This document shows, piece by piece, positions 42,043 through 53,113 of a stretch of 64,000 bases of DNA. Source of the DNA: Ceriagrion tenellum (taxonomy: Eukaryota > Arthropoda > Insecta > Odonata > Coenagrionidae); contig OY720635.1 of NCBI GenBank assembly GCA_963169105.1, positions 156,689,645 through 156,753,644 on the forward strand, given 5' to 3'. Below the pieces are notes generated by a model. The model searched no databases, was not told the DNA's origin, and worked only from the letters and a program-made list of their open reading frames with translations. How positions within the stretch are numbered: position 1 is the first letter of the stretch; every line of letters begins with the position of its first letter. The translations under genes and the position numbers were made by a program.

Positions 42043-42110
42043 AGCAATATGTATTTTGATGTAAATATTGTATGTTCTCATGCAAAGTATGAGTAAGTTC
42101 AGTACACTTA
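42043..42110 (+). repeat. duplicated 3' UTR segment, copy 2
   Basis: Second copy of 40971-41034, followed ten bases later by the AATAAA at 42120. This copy therefore carries the likely original 3' end of the message. Confidence 0.7.
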
Positions 42111-42119
42111 TATTTTCTG

Positions 42120-42125
42120 AATAAA
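42120..42125 (+). terminator. poly(A) signal AATAAA
   Basis: The canonical hexamer in the strand of the vinculin-like gene, about 1.2 kb after the stop. An earlier weaker signal after the first UTR copy (AATACA near 41025) could also be used. Confidence 0.4.
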
Positions 42126-42418
42126 TGCAGAACTGGTAAAGAAAATCCATTTTACCTTCTTTTCTTAAATTTTTCTCTCGCATTTTTAAAATAAATGTTT
42201 TCTGAAATCACTGAAATTTAAAATACCCAATTTTAAAATTTAATAAGGTAACAAATTATACAAATGATAGATAGTGATAAGGCACTACATGGTTTCTACT
42301 CAGTTACAGTATCTTGTAGAACTTCATCTGCAAAGCAGTATTATGAAACCATTCATAAATGGCTCTGTGATAAAACTGATAATAAAAAAAAAAGAATATA
42401 CATTAGTGTACTTGTTAA

Positions 42419-42718
42419 CCCTTTCGCTGCTGTGAACGTAGTAGCTACGTTCGTCCGGTTGACTGCTGTGCACGTAGCTCCTACGTTCCGTTGGCAAGTG
42501 GTTGTTCCTACCCGCGCTACTGAACTTTCTCTTTTTCTGCAAATGCCAATCACCAAGTTCATTGCTATACATTGTACTAATCCCATCCCGGGAGCTTGAG
42601 TGACTATTGAGTTGCAGGTGCAACGAGAGGCATACTTTCTGTGCCGACGTAGGTTAGCGTTCACTTTTTCGCCGCACAGGGGCTGGAACGACTCTGCAGT
42701 TTGACCGCAGCGAAAGGG
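42419..42718. mobile_element. piggyBac-type MITE (TTAA target), 300 bp
   Basis: TTAA at 42415-42418 and 42719-42722 flank an element starting CCCTTTCGCTGCTG and ending CCGCAGCGAAAGGG, near-perfect inverted repeats. Just inside the left end, AACGTAGTAGCTACGTT is a palindrome. CG-rich internal frames on both strands are not genes. Confidence 0.8.
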
Positions 42719-42740
42719 TTAAAAACCAAATTCATTTGGG

Positions 42741-43619
42741 TGTTACGACTGGGCCCTGTCGGGAGACGGGACTCGAATGCAATTATTATAGTCCAGCCAT
42801 GTTGAAATGGTCCTCGGTGAACGGTGGGTGGAGCTACGACTACCTACCCCACTTCCCGGCCTTACCTCCATTTCTTTGCTCTCTCACACACACTGGAGGA
42901 GAGGCAGAGAGTGTTGCCAGTTTTCCTCACACCGGTATCAAACAGTATCAAGTTTAAGTGCTCAAAACCGAGAGAGAACCAAAACGACGAGAGCTGCCCT
43001 CTACGATGAAGTGACGCTGGTAGGGGAAGGAAGGAGCTCTGAGTTGGGGTAGCCGAGGACAGAGAGGGGGTGCATATAAATTCTTGTGCTGGACCATTTC
43101 AACGTGGCTGGACTCTATCTAGTGGATTCTGGCCCTGGGGGTTGAGGATCGAATAATCACAAAGACGTTTTGAAAGGAAAATGAAAGTTTATTTAAATCA
43201 GGTATTTGATCATTTGATGAAAGGAACCAAAATGTGCATCTCGGGAAGGAGAGAAGTTGCGGGTACAAGCGTGGATGGATGGCACTGTGGTTACTGGCGC
43301 ACAGGCCAGATGGCCCACGCCTAGACTTCCCTATAGGCTACATGGGTTAGGTGAATTGTGACCATGGATTGAAATGACCCACTTGGCCCAACAGGACCCT
43401 ACTGACCCAGCAGGGCCTGACCACTGACAAGTGACTTCAATTGACGTTAAGGAAAGTGAAAGGTCACAGTTTCTCTTTGGCTATTCTGGGCTCTGCCAAA
43501 TAGCATAATAGACATATATAAAGAGAAATCCACCAAATGGATATTTAAGAAAAGAGGAAATTCCACTATATTTATCTCGACGAGAGGGAAACTTGACCAT
43601 CAATATCCGGGTCACAACA
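42741..43619 (-). mobile_element. probable LTR of a retrotransposon in minus orientation
   Basis: Read on the minus strand the segment starts TGTTGTGACCCGG and ends CCCAGTCGTAACA, a TG...CA unit of 879 bp with short inverted ends. Immediately before it (minus strand, 43640-43620) is GAAGGTGGGAGTA, a plausible polypurine tract, so this would be a 3' LTR with its internal region lost or unrecognisable to the right. No flanking duplication can be checked. TATATAAA near 43513 and CATATAAA near 43072 lie on the plus strand, which argues mildly against this orientation. Confidence 0.4.
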
Positions 43620-46500
43620 ATACTCCCACCTTCATAAAAATTGATCGATCTACCACAAGATCAATCACATTTTGAAAGAAATACTTAGCAAAAATCCATT
43701 TAAATATATTATACATTTGGTAATTTCAATGGTTTTCATTTTACACCATGTATTTGATATTTCATCTCTATCTTGCAATATCTCTGAATGTTATATTGAA
43801 AAACAAACATTTATTATTATCAGTTTCACTTTACGCAATATAGAAATTCACTCAATTTGCTTACGAATCACTTCACTTTTCCCAAATAAACTGCTTTAGA
43901 ACAGTCTTAAAAAACTATTTCTTTTCATTGTCATTAAAAAAAATTTTTTTTAACTAACCATTTGCACTTTCCTTACTTATAAGAAATTTTAATCCTTGAA
44001 AATTTGAATGATTTATGCATAAAATTAGCTGTTGACATATTGGCCAGGTCCTCTAATTATGTGTCACTTAACCTCCAATGTCCTTTTATACCGCAACTGC
44101 TGAATGCGTAAGTTGAGACTGCATGATGATATGACTCCAACTGATTTTCTTTCAGAAGAGGTTTCAGGGGTAGGTAGGGGAGATGAAATGGGGAAGGGGG
44201 CACTGCACATTGTGACAATTGTCACGTAGCTCTTCACTAGTTTTCACCAGGGATGTTAAATAAAACTAAAGTCATGGTTCTGGAACGGTTCAGAGTGAGT
44301 TCAGATAAAGTTTCAGTTCACGGAACCGAACCGGAAGGAGGAACAAGAATCTCGGAATGAAAGTGGTTCCCGAACGAAAGTTGAATGAAAATATTTTGAA
44401 TGAAAACCCATTGGAATAGAAGAGAACAGTACTGGTTTCGGTTCAGGGTAGGAAAAGTTTCGTTCCCACCTTCCCACCTATGGTTCCAACCTTCGTTCTG
44501 AGGAATTTTAAGAGCGTACATTGATTTTTCAAAATGAACTGCCTTCATGTACCTATGCCACTTTGGGTTTAGTTTGGGGTGCTAGTCAAGGTGTTTCATC
44601 ATGTTTGATAACAATGAAAGACAATTGAAAGAAACCAGCATGTGCCATTCAATTAATGGAGAAAAGTTTTAGCCTGTGGAGAAATTGTAGGTTATATATA
44701 TTGTGTGCAGGACAGTAAGATATCTCAACCAGTACGGAGGGGATGTGCGACGGCCCGCTCGGGGTTGATCTCAAGGTATCTTTGACTAATATCCCTTCAC
44801 ATACTCACGCAGAAACAGCAAAAACAATGGAAATCCTTATGGTATACCTGCAAATTAATCTTGAAGACAGTGCAAAAATGAAACTCAGATATCTGAACAG
44901 CTAACATGCTACGAGTCTCAGCATGTGTCCGGTGGGAATGCGGCACCTACCTTTAGCCAATGCTCCACCCCTCCCCCCCCCTCCTCCTAGTCCCCCACTG
45001 TCAAGATTGCATCCAAAGGATCACGAGGGGAAATGTAGAGGTTATCTTCCTTGAGTATATGCATACGAAATATTTGTAAAAGACTTCAAGCGAAGCAAAA
45101 GACAAAGAGAGAACTAGAGGGGATGGGAATTTTAGTTTTCCCATAGCTGTTTGAGAGCCCGGCCTGGAATCTATTGGGCACCCTAGTCCTCCTCCTTGGC
45201 TACTGCATATCGGATTAACATTTTCCAAACAGTCAGGGAATTTTCTGTCTCCCCCCTTTCTTCGGAAGAGACCTCCATCCCTCTGCAGCAGTAGTCACCA
45301 TTGTGTCCTCCAACTCTTTGTATCTGCGCCACGACCACTTTTCTCCCATTTTGCTTTATAACCCTTCCACCATACACTGTTCTCAACCTTTTCAATAGAG
45401 TCAGTGCCCTGTACCTTAACATAAGATCGTAGGCTCATCCACCTGGGAAAATCCCTCATGCTTACGGTTTATAACCCAGCAAGACTGACCGCCAAACCCG
45501 TGCCGGGAAATCCTAGCCGGTGGAGGTGCGGGGGTGAGAAAAAACCCCTCTCTTCCTACCCCTACCTCACACCTGGGGAAAGACAAGAAGGTGGGGAGTT
45601 TAGGGGATGGGGAGAGTTGACACTCTTAAGTGAACAGACTTAAGTCACTACAATACAACATAGCAAAGCAAATGGCATTTAGCATAGCAAGGTGGCATTG
45701 GTTGACTTCCGCTGCTTGTGCAATGTCTATTTTCATGTGTCCTCCTCTTTCCTCCAAATGTCAGTGATTTTATCACTGCTATTGTGGGCTGCGACTCCCG
45801 GAGTTCCCAGTTACTCTCATCAAATTTAAGTATCGTACATTGCCACACACATCAACCATTGTGCCATCCACCAAGTTCATTGAGGCTTAGACTACAGTCA
45901 TCATTTTCCTGTTTCAATATATGTAACAGTGGTAAAAAATAGTTTTGTTGTCCCTTTCATAATATGTATTTCCTTTACAAAGTAGCCTCGCCGGGTTGGG
46001 AGTGAAGCTCATGAGCTGCACATTGGAGCTAGTCGACGCCACATTTCCAGCATCAAATAACCATTTTGTGCACTGCTACAGTGTGATTACATTTACTGCT
46101 ACATTGTATAAATAAAACTTAACATTCAACGAATACTCTGAAAATGAGTGAATGCCTAATTTATCCACAACTGTGACAGTGATTGCTAGAGAGGAGTCAG
46201 AACTGCCATAAATTATTTTGTATGAGATGAAAGTCATTTTCAGAAATAATTAACTATGTTGTTTTGGTTTGTACTTCCTCAAATGTATTTCCACATAAAA
46301 AATAGGCAAGGTTGAATATTTTGAAGGTGAAATAACGAGTGATAAACTGAAAGTTGCAAGGTGTGCGATAACTCTTACTTACCCAAGGCAAAATTACCAA
46401 AAGTCTGCCCCTGGTACATGGGAAAATTATATGACCTGTGAATAATTATGTTATAGATTCAAGATCAAGGAAAATAAATGACTTAAAAATTCCACAACAA
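43620..46500. other. intergenic, no gene recognised
   Basis: Contains a GGTTC/GAACC-rich block around 44270-44500, a C-rich tract near 44970, and a GC-richer stretch at 45180-45640 whose minus-strand frame (45422-45183) has no motif I know. Probably old repeats. Confidence 0.4.
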
Positions 46501-46514
46501 AATAGAAAATCAAA

Positions 46515-46765
46515 TTGACTTAGCGCTGACATGTATAGGGTGGAAATGCATGGTGGTCATTTTGACTGGTCAATGGTTTAAGAAAGAAGGGAAAATATTT
46601 TAAACCCTGTGTCGTCGATGAAAGAAAATTTTCGGGTAGTTTCCTTTCATAAAATTAGGAAAAGTCTTAAAAAAGATAAATTTTTATTCGGCTTTTAACT
46701 CGATCGGCAACTGTTGAAAAGGTTGACAGTGATCAAAATGACCACTGTAGTGGTTTTAGTGTTAA
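46515..46765. mobile_element. possible inverted-repeat element
   Basis: TGGTGGTCATTTTGACTGGTC near 46549 and the inverted GATCAAAATGACCAC near 46731 face each other about 190 bp apart, with TTAA-like and AAACC sequences outside. The arrangement resembles a MITE with subterminal inverted repeats, but exact ends and a target duplication were not found. Confidence 0.35.
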
Positions 46766-46899
46766 ATATGACTCACAGGTATCAAACTATCAATATCAGA
46801 GTTGCCCCATCCACGATGCTATTTTAAGTCTGGGAGCCTCTGACTCATAGCCCTTGGAAGGTCTTGGGTGGTGTCAAGGAATCACCAAAAGCAAAATCC

Positions 46900-47640
46900 G
46901 AGCCAAGAAAGAAGGAAGAAATGTCAGCCTCTGCTTATCTCGGAATAATTTAGCACATCAGCCATGCAAGGGGAACCCAAGAAAAAGTGTGAGGTTTCGA
47001 CAGGGGTGGGGTGAAAAGGGAGCCAAGCCACTAAGAGGTGGAAGCAGCATTGTCCGCTATTATTGTGGGAGATTGCAGATAACGATGGGATGTGCTGGAC
47101 AGCAATCCACACACAGCACGACTTTCCTATTTATTCCTCCCAATTCTTGAATCAAACGCCCGAAACCACAGCTACAAATTTGTGATGTCTTCCATGCTTT
47201 GGTATTGGACTCATAGGTGCAAGGAATAATTCACTGTCCACAAAACGTTCGAGGATGCACCGACTTACTGATTACAAATGGCTTCATTTTGTTGCACTGG
47301 TCCTCCTGATGTGATCTCCAATATTTTTGCAGGGCGAACCATTCAAATAACACTGTTTCTAATGGAACATTTTCTGGCGGTAGTAGTTTCTTACTATTCC
47401 CCATGGCATTTTCAAGTTTAAAGGCAGCAGTAATTTTGTCTTTGTTTTTGAGAGTAATAAACAGGGTGGATGAATTTAAACCATGTTGCTGTCCAATTTC
47501 CATTTTACTTGCATTTTTTCTGTCACATTCCTGAATGGTTTTGAATTTCTTTGCCAAATCCAATGACTGTTCTTTTCCATTGTAACAATCATAATAAAAA
47601 GCAGCGAACTTCAGGAAGTAGATCAGGATCAAGCTTTCCT
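46900..47640 (-). mobile_element. pogo/Tigger transposase remnant (DNA-binding part and a piece of the catalytic part)
   Basis: The minus-strand frame 47632-47231 carries a CENP-B-type helix-turn-helix: SLDLAKKFKTIQECDRKNASK, then IGQQHGLNSSTLFITLKNKDKI, and EWFALQKYW from the second DNA-binding region. Further on, VVLCVDCCPAHPIV near 47105 matches the second catalytic Asp motif (normally DNCPAHP). Stops and large deletions separate the parts. This copy is unrelated in position and much older than the Tigger at 35-37 kb. Confidence 0.7.
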
Positions 47641-48361
47641 AAATAACTGTTGTGAAGCACTTTTGGCCATGATTTCCACAGGAATGGCATGCAGCAAAAC
47701 CCCTTTTCTTTACTATTCTCCCTCCTTATACTCCCTGCTTGCCTACTTATTCCCCTCGAAGACCTGGGAGTTGCTGTAACGTAACATGCGAGCCCATACA
47801 ATAAAAACTTGTTCTTCCATTCAAGTTTGTTTTTCCATTCTGAGTGAAAAGTTACCATGAATTACCAAAACTTTTTAAGCCTATCCCAGTCTCATACATG
47901 ACAAATGCTCCCCGCAGGCTATGCATCCCGGACAGTAATCACAGCAAAACAGACTCGTTATGGCAGTCCGTCAGAAATGGCCACTCGTAATGACCAACAA
48001 ACTCCGTATACATTTAACATTGTGACCAACTGAGTTGCTGAGTAATCACTCACTATAAGCCGCCCTCATAATAATGGCCTTCTACTGTATTTATGACTGG
48101 AGGAGGAAGAATTTGTGATCGATCTCAGAGAAGATTTTGTTAAGGTCAAAACATATTTCTTTAAAGTAGGTTGATAAGGAGATCATGCAGAATTCCCCAT
48201 CAAATATTGCCTAAGTAAGACCTTCCAGTAATAATTAATATAAAATAGTTTTTAAAAATTACCAATCATTGCTAAGGTTCATTAAGGTTAAATCATGGCC
48301 TCATTTTGTTGATTTTGGCAAAAACTTCATCATCCAAACAGCCAGAGAAACAACAAAACTT

Positions 48362-48697
48362 CATGTTTTTTTTAATGATATCTCCATACCTATTTGCCCA
48401 ACATAATTGAGCAACATGACAATTGAAAGTTTAAGGACTTTTATGTTGCATACATGAATTAAAATTAATGAAAATGTACATTTTCATATAGTTATCTTAG
48501 TGAGAGATTTTTAAAATGGTCTTTGACTGTTAAGCCCTCCATTGATTTTTGTGTGAGAACATTAATTGTATAGCTCTCTTTAATATGAAAAAATTCCCAA
48601 GGGTTATATTTCATTTAAGAAATAAAGATGCTTTTCAAAGTTAACGTGCAATGCAGGCACTAGGTCCCATTGGAGAAACGAGTCAGTGCAGTGACTG
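48362..48697 (+). repeat. inverted ~340-bp repeat, left copy
   Basis: Aligns along its whole length with the reverse complement of 50535-50874 at about 70-75% identity. Shared blocks include GAGCAACATG, TGAAAGTTT, TATGTTGCATA, GCCCTCCAT, GCACTAGGTCC / CCACTAGGTCC and AGTCAGTGCAGTGACT. No coding potential. Confidence 0.65.
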
Positions 48698-50089
48698 AAA
48701 GCTAGCTTGCCTGTATTGCTGACTCATGCTATGTGGAGAACAATGCTGAAAGAAGATTTCGTGCAAATGTTTTTACATGTGTCACACTTAAAAAATATAA
48801 TATTGAATGTAATGGCTAATCCTGAATCACATAATTTCTATTCAAAAGTTGAAGGTTTCACTTGGTGGAAGGTCGACATTGTAGTGAACCAAACATTGTG
48901 TCTTCCACAGATTTATTATTATGAGTACAATGGGTTTCAGCAGTTATGCCATCATCCACCCAAAAAGTGCTCAACAGCATAGAAGATGCAAAATGAGAGA
49001 ACCTAACTATCACCCGTAGTGATTAAGGCAATAGTTAAGTTATTTTAGGTCGAGTAGACTATATCAAGACATGCCAAGATTTTATCATAAATAGCAACTG
49101 TGAAATCTTATTATGTGATCCGATGCCAGTATACCAGAGACAAATGAAAGACCTCAGAAACTGTTGCTTTCTAATGACGGAGGAAGAAAAATTCTCACTC
49201 ATTGACATGAATCCCTTACCACCATGGTTTTATGGCTTGCAAGAAACCCACAAGCCTTTCATACCCATTAGACTCCAGTTCTGACTGTGTGTTTATATTG
49301 GTCAAACTTGGCAACTTCAAAACCAGAGCCTAGAAAGAGATTTGCCTCAAGAACAAGGATGAGTCAGGCATCCGATGTAGTTGGGCCACAAGAGCAATTT
49401 CAACCCGGAAGTTTTGTTCTGCACCAAGAAAGGCAAAAAGCTGGATGCCCAGAAACAAAGAGCGATTGGCCTTTTAAGAGATTCGGGCTATCTACACCAG
49501 ACAGTGAATACTAAGTTAAAAGAATTTCCCAAGAATTTTGGTACAACTTGAGAATTGCTATACGTGCAGCACATGTGCCATGCATTTTTAATTCTTAAAA
49601 ATGTGAGAGCAAAACCAAACTAAGAGAATAAATAACTTTATGAAAATGCACAATGCTAAATCAAAAGCGATGCCATGGTACCAAAAGAGGTGCCACATTA
49701 CCAAAAGCGGTACATTAATGGGAGAACAGTCGCCTTTGTTACTTATTATAATGCACATAAAGGAATAGAGAGTTTGATGATGACATTCCATAGAACAAAT
49801 ATAATGAATTACATGATGTAGTACTCTGCCACACTCTTGACTTTGGGAACACTTTTTACTAGAGGACACTACCCTGCAGTGCCGTTTACGAAATTTGGAG
49901 GCTCAGGCATCATAGGAATTATCTAATATACAAATATTAGTTACCAGATAAAATGAACAAAATTCTGAAAAACATAAACCAAGCACTTTCTCATAGCTTT
50001 AACTAGATGTATAAATTTAGGTGGGGTATAGAGACCATGATAAAAACAGTAACTCATGTAGAGGCCCATAAAAAGGGTAAAATCATTAA
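48698..50089. other. spacer between the inverted repeats, no gene recognised
   Basis: Short frames occur (48707-48982, 49287-49514) without family features. Mixed composition; nothing else noted before the TTAA MITE at 50090. Confidence 0.4.
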
Positions 50090-50239
50090 CCCTTTGAACG
50101 TGGCATGACGTGAATTCACGTCATGGTATTTTAATGCTTCAGGAAGCATGGTATTTATGCTGGTGACGTGATATCACATCATCAGCACCAGTGTAAAGAC
50201 AACCATGACTTACTATCACATCATGCTGCATTCAAAGGG
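50090..50239. mobile_element. piggyBac-type MITE (TTAA target), 150 bp, with perfect palindrome
   Basis: TTAA at 50086-50089 and 50240-50243. Ends CCCTTTGAACGTGGC and GCTGCATTCAAAGGG are inverted repeats with few mismatches. Positions 50104-50125 form a perfect 22-bp palindrome containing two ACGTCA/TGACGT sites. A second CACGTGATATCAC-like half palindrome follows. No coding. Confidence 0.8.
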
Positions 50240-50534
50240 TTAAACAACAGCTGAAACTACCAAATTCTAAGTAATAATTTAAAATTGAAACATTATCTAC
50301 AGCATCAGACTTAATTTCCTGCCACTTAACAGACGTGGATAAAAATTGAATTCTCTGAGTAACTGGATATGGCACATATTATGAAACTGATATAGGTACA
50401 GCCATCATGATTACTGAAAAATTAATTTTAAAAATGCAAGAAAACAATGGTAGAGTTGTCCACAGACTAAACTACAATATGCATTACTAATCTATCTGAT
50501 GTCCACATATATGTACTAGCAATGCATATTTTGA

Positions 50535-50874
50535 AGTCACTGCACTGACTAGTTGAACCAGTAGGACCTAGTGGCTGCATTTCACACACACATTAAAAAG
50601 CATTTTTCTTCATAAAATAAAATATTCCCCTTGCAGAAATTATTTAACTAACACAAAAAAATCTGAGCTTCACAATGAATGTTCTTATATGAAAATATGG
50701 AGGGCTTTACAGTTAAAGACCAATTAAAGCACTTCTCACAATGATAACTATTCAAAAATGCATGTTTTTGTTAATTTTAAACAGATATATGCAACATACA
50801 ATTTCTCAAACTTTCAAATAACATGTTGCTCCATTAAGCAGGGCAAATAAGTACAGAGATAACAACAAAACATG
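50535..50874 (-). repeat. inverted ~340-bp repeat, right copy
   Basis: Reverse-complement partner of 48362-48697. Either two copies of one dispersed repeat in opposite orientation or the arms of a single 2.5-kb inverted structure. Confidence 0.65.
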
Positions 50875-51254
50875 ATTATGTGTTGTTGCGGGAGGAACAT
50901 ACATAATGTTCTCATGTTGTAACTTAGCATTTGTTGAGATTTAAAAAAATTATTTTCCCCATCACCCATAAATCCCAACAATGTCTGAACTACATTGGAG
51001 AGATAAAGGGCAACAGCCTTGTGATTTGACATGGACTGACTCATATTCTATGAAGATTTTTGTTTTTTATTGTCTTAAATGAAAGGTTCTGTTTGTTCTA
51101 GTCTTAAATCAGATGTCATCTTATTCAGATTATTCTTTGCCCCCTGGGGTATGAAGCAAATAGAAAGTCTAGAATTGTAGCCACCCTCCATCCATCCCCA
51201 TTTAATGTTAGTTCTCTTATTTCCGGGTAGCTCTTCCTGTTTAGTTTCCTCTTT

Positions 51255-53055
51255 ATTTGCTCTATGAGTTATTTCCTAAGTCTTCCTCAGGGGACATATC
51301 TATTTTATATTCAATTGTGTTCTTTATAAACCTATTATGCCTCAGAGCCCAATCCATATGGCTCTTCTTTTGTCTAGTGTTCCATGTGGTTCTTTCCTCT
51401 TCTACAAACTTCAACATTTCTTATTTTGTCCATCCACTTCACCTTCTGCATCCTCCTCCATCACCAGGTTCCAAAAGCCCCTGCTCTTTTATGGTCTGGT
51501 TTTCTGATGGTCCATGCTTCCAATCCATTGAGTCTCCAACATCATCATGAAATCATTGAGACACCACACGAATGTTTCCCATACTGTTTCCTCATTAGTT
51601 GTTCTATCTTCTTTGAATACAGCAGTTGTCTTTCCACCATGAATGCACTCTTAGCTTGGGCTATTCTTCTCTTGGTGTCCATTGTACTACTTCTGTCTGA
51701 CATAATAGTACTCCTGTTATTGGTGAAGGAATCCCCTTGCTCTATTTTTTCTCCTCTCAGAGTGACTTCTTCATTCATCTTCTCCCTTCTGCATAATATG
51801 TTTTCAGTCTTCTTCTCATTTATTTTCACAATGTATTCTTCAAGAACTTTGTCCACTGCTAAGTGTCCTTCGAAGATCATACAGATTTCCAGCTATGTCT
51901 GAATTATCATCTGTGAAACAGAGCATGTTTATTTCTTCTCCATTAATTTTGATTCATTCAATTTAACATCTTGTGCTTCTCTTATTGCCTCCTTCAAGTA
52001 TATGTTGAGCTGTACTGTTGAGAAGTAACATCCTCGTCTTACTCCATTGTTAATTTTAGTATCTATTTGTCTTCCATCTCTCATTTGCATTGTGACTACT
52101 TGCTTTTTGTATAGTTGGTAGATCATTCTTCTTTCATCATAAGTTTTTCCTGCAGCTCGAACATCTTATTCCACTCAACATTTCCAAGGCTTTCTCCAAC
52201 TCTATGAATGTCACAAAGAGATATGTTTTAGATTATAGGAAAAGGATAGAATAGGGACTTCCAAGCGCATTTGAAGTGGCTTGTTGATATGTATTGTTTC
52301 CTCTACCATTACTCTCAGGTGGAGTATGGCCTTGCTGGTTCCTTTGTTCTTCCTGAATCCAAATTGGTTTTTGGTTGTGTTAAATTTTTCCTTTCCATCC
52401 TATGGGTTACTATTGGCATAAGTGTTTTTGATGCATTTGATAGTAGACTCAAGGTTCGGTGCTCCTTACCTCTCTCAGTCCCTGTCTTCTTTGGTAACAC
52501 AATCATTACACTCCTTTGAAAGTTCTTTGGAGGTATTCCGCTATCTTTGAGTATTTCGTATAGAGTGTCCTTCACTTACTTCTGAGTGCTTTGAAAATTT
52601 CTCTGTTCATGATGTCTGCTCCAGGTGCTTTGTTTTTCATTAGGTCTTTATCAGCTTGGTCAAATTCACTCCTCAGTACGTAAAGACCCTGGCAAGCCGC
52701 GCACTCGGCTTTCATTAGGTTTTCTTGCACAGCCCTCAGCAGAATTCTTTGATGCATTGCTTCTATCAGTACATTTGCACATACATCTCTGATGTTGTTG
52801 CTTCTAGTTTTTCTATCTCCTAAGTGTTTCCTCACTAAATTATACACTGTTTTGGTGTTCTCCTTCTTCATATTTTCATTGACTTTCTTGTAAAAGCCTT
52901 CTATCCAATTCTCCTAAACCTTCTTGCACTCTCAATTAACTTGGTTCTTACACTTCTAGTAGAGGGTTAACTCACCATTGATTCTGGGTTATTTGTATTT
53001 CCTCCTTCCTTCTGTTAGTTTCCCCATCACTGTCGTAGCTCATGGCTTCTTCCAA
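51255..53055 (-). mobile_element. heavily decayed LINE
   Basis: Minus-strand pieces in the correct order: AVQENLMKAECAACQ and FDQADKDLMKNKAPGADIMN (about 52740-52600), RSVMIVLPKKTGTERGKEHRTLSLL (about 52520-52445), an FVTFIELEKAF-like box near 52200, NNGVRRGCYFSTVQLNIYLKEAI near 52040 and a C-terminal TKRRIAQAKSAF near 51670. These are the usual reverse transcriptase landmarks of the KNKAPG..., RTISLL..., GVRQGC... type. Frames change often and the FADD box is not readable. It is the oldest-looking LINE in the window. Confidence 0.7.
52216..52275 (+). repeat. short direct repeat, copy inside the LINE
   Basis: AGATATGTTTTAGATTATAG... resembles 53056-53113 at about 80% over 58 bp. In the LINE reading it falls between INKP and LFVTFIELEKAF, where family members have no extra residues, so it looks like an added segment. 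Confidence 0.5.
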
Positions 53056-53113
53056 CAGATATGTTTAAGATTGTAGGAAAAGAATTGGTAAGGGACTTTC
53101 AAGTGCATTTGAA
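53056..53113 (+). repeat. short direct repeat, copy at the LINE border
   Basis: Second copy of the 52216-52275 segment, lying where recognisable LINE sequence ends. Its origin is unknown. Confidence 0.5.

Larger units (their letters stand above)
40937..42140 (+). other. 3' UTR of the vinculin-like gene, with inserted and duplicated sequence
   Basis: After the stop codon the only clear poly(A) signal I see is AATAAA at 42120-42125. The region holds a hAT MITE (41069-41549), an unassigned frame (41672-41950) and two copies of a ~65-bp segment (40971-41034 and 42043-42110). The original UTR was probably much shorter. Whether transcripts read through the whole 1.2 kb is not known. Confidence 0.4.

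Noticed and set aside
44270..44500. GGTTC/GAACC-rich block as a hAT MITE
   Set aside because: The repeated motifs resemble hAT subterminal repeats, but I found no matching ends and no 8-bp target duplication.
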